From Amblyornis subalaris (Eukaryota > Chordata > Aves > Passeriformes > Ptilonorhynchidae): a DNA stretch of 64,000 nucleotides. How positions within the stretch are numbered: position 1 is the first letter of the stretch; every line of letters starts with the position of its first letter. The position numbers and the translations under genes are program-made. This document shows positions 62,101-64,000 of this stretch, piece by piece. The stretch is from positions 11,670,479 to 11,734,478 of the forward strand of contig JACAXG010000013.1 of the NCBI GenBank assembly GCA_018881555.1, in the 5' to 3' direction. The notes beneath the pieces were generated by a model. The model saw only the letters and a list, made by a program, of their open reading frames with translations. It was not told where the DNA came from and searched no databases.

Positions 62101-64000
62101 ATTCGGGGAATATATCATAAAGAATATATTTAACCAGAGCTTTTAGGGTACTCTTCTATACACCAAACAATCTAATTTCCCTGCAGTTGTTATAACCAAT
62201 TTTTATTAATGAGTTGAGTGATAAGTGACTACATCATAGCTGACAAGCCTTCCCATGCACAATAATGTAAATTTGGGGCATTCATGGTTCAGAATTCACC
62301 TGGTGTAATTCAAATATGATGAGTGTCAAAACTTCAACACATAGTAATTTGTTGTAATTGTGGACTATCATATCAATTATATTTTTACATCTAGTCTGTG
62401 AATAGGGTCAGTTATTTCTGATCATTTGTAGTGCAACATAAAGATACAGATAAGGGGAAAATGAAGAATGTGTTTCAAAATAGTCTGACAAACTTTTAGT
62501 GTTCAAATTGTAATTTACCAATGAGTATCAAAAAAAGCCCCAAACCCTGAACAAGAACAGGAAAAAGCAAAGAGGCTTTACAGATATCTTTCCCTTTGTA
62601 GTTTCCTGAGAAGAAATAGCAAAGAGTGTTCAATTCCAATATATTTTAAGTAATTGATGAAGAACAATTTTCCTGGCAATTACTTTTAATGCCTGTATCT
62701 CAAAGGATAATAATATTTGAGCCTGAGGCCGNGCAATTGTATCTTCTGCTGTCTGCGTTAGAAATAATGCTTAGATTCATGTGGTTAATTCTATAGTCCC
62801 TGCTCTCTTTGTAGCATTCTGCATCATANCAAAAATATATTTGAATAAGTATGTTCTATTTTTTCTAAAGTTATTTTAGAGTAACTATGCCGTAGTATGT
62901 GTAGAGAGATAAACTAATCATAACATTGTGTGTGGTGCTAAAGGGCAACAGAAGTGTGCCTGAGTGGAGACAGATAAGCTTGTGCAGCTTTGAGAATTTT
63001 TAAAGCCACCATGTTTTGGGCTTTTTTAAAAAAATGTTAGAAAATTATTTCTGGCTTTCCCCTGAAAATGCTACATTAATGAGATCACATGCAGCAGGAA
63101 GCTCAGATCTGAGCTGAGAAGCAAAAAGATGGTATGATTTGCTCAAAATTCTTTTAACATCTTTTTTTTGCTAATGACTGAATGAGTTCTGAGGGAAAGG
63201 AGCCTCGATGGTCTAATTCTACAGCTCTGTACTCAACAGCAAGGCCAACGAGAAGTCTATTCAGTGATCCCTGCAAATTAGGACTGCTTTAGGGATGTGA
63301 CGTGTCCCAGCAGGCACCCCAGCAGATGAGAGCAGTCAGGAAGTAATAAGACTCTACCGTTCAGGATCAGTGATTTATGACCCTGGAAATAATGCAAAGA
63401 GTAACTGGAATCAGCCATTCTAGAGACCATGATAACAATAAAATGGACACTTGTCCCAGTGTCAGTAGGTGTGCTTCTGATTTCTGCAACAGCTTCCAGG
63501 AGATGCAAGACCAGGTTTACAGATGAACAATCATCAGCCTCTCAGGTTTTGGGTTTTTTTTTTTTGTTCTGAAGGAGAATTTCCTTTTTCAGTTTGAGGC
63601 AGCTGCAGGCATGCATGGTTATGCACAGAGACATGGGTAATATTGATAGGTGTGCACTTCTCTGCTTGTAAAAAACCTGTAACCACGGTTCTGTTTACAA
63701 ACCTGACAAAACAGTGCAGGGTAAAAAGATGTGCAACATGTAACCCTGGTGTGTTACAGGAGGCTCCCCTCCTGCACTCGCGTCCGGAAAAAAACTTCCC
63801 GTGTTAACAGAGACAAGAGTGTTTGGGTTCATCAGGGGTTTTTGGTGCTTTGGGAAGACTATAAATGAGGAGTTAATTGAACAACAACAAAATAAGTATC
63901 GAGACAATCCCACAACCTATTTTTCGATAATTGTGTCTTCTCTTAAGAGAACATTACCTCTCTCACAGATGGTCAGAGTGATGCATTTGGGGAAATCAGC
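59173..64000. other. No gene seen: unique sequence to window end
   Basis: GC-richer patches lie at 59340-59480 and 61480-61600. A GC hairpin (CAGGAGG-CTCC-CCTCCTG) lies at 63757-63774 beside a small CpG-containing stretch. The 81-codon plus frame at 60973-61218 is discussed as a finding. There is no supported gene. Confidence 0.65.

Noticed and set aside
1..64000. CRISPR arrays, operons, tRNA or rRNA genes
   Set aside because: No regularly spaced repeats, gene runs or cloverleaf-type sequences were seen, and the window is vertebrate.

Overview
This 64 kb window looks like non-coding DNA from a bird nuclear genome, either intergenic or deep inside a large intron. Three things point to a bird. 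There are several relics of the CR1 LINE family, including a 3' end of the typical avian type. There is a solo LTR whose ends and internal landmarks match a retroviral LTR family widespread in birds. The background is AT-rich and CpG-poor, with many short T-rich and A/C-rich tracts. No bacterial-style gene organisation is present. The open frames are short (at most 177 codons), lie on both strands, and are what chance gives in DNA of this composition. The longest one is produced by the LTR. I found no exon, RNA gene or processed pseudogene that I can support.

Layout. 1-19.5 kb: unique AT-rich sequence with low-complexity tracts, one CTCF-like motif near 4.05 kb, and several small palindromes and micro-duplications. 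19.5-20.3 kb: a decayed plus-strand CR1 ORF2 fragment followed by an A/C-rich tract. 22.27-22.54 kb: a CR1 3' end on the minus strand. 24.7-25.07 kb: an older CR1-clade reverse transcriptase relic on the minus strand. 29.2-29.35 kb: a small plus-strand CR1 reverse transcriptase fragment. 29.4-58.6 kb: mostly unremarkable unique sequence, with an exact 34 bp tandem duplication at 45.2 kb, several inverted repeats, and blocks that could be conserved regulatory elements (about 40.85-41.15, 53.0-53.17 and 57.87-58.05 kb). 58.65-59.17 kb: a plus-strand solo LTR. 59.2-64 kb: unique sequence with one unexplained 81-codon open frame.

No genes are seen working together here. The main biological content is layered transposon insertion (old CR1 relics, then a solo LTR left by recombination) plus possible regulatory DNA. 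The best regulatory lead is a perfect 10 bp PBX-MEIS/PREP composite site next to a TAATTA homeodomain core near 57.97 kb. I did not find a convincing undescribed system. Isolated single n characters occur throughout and probably mark masked heterozygous or low-quality positions.
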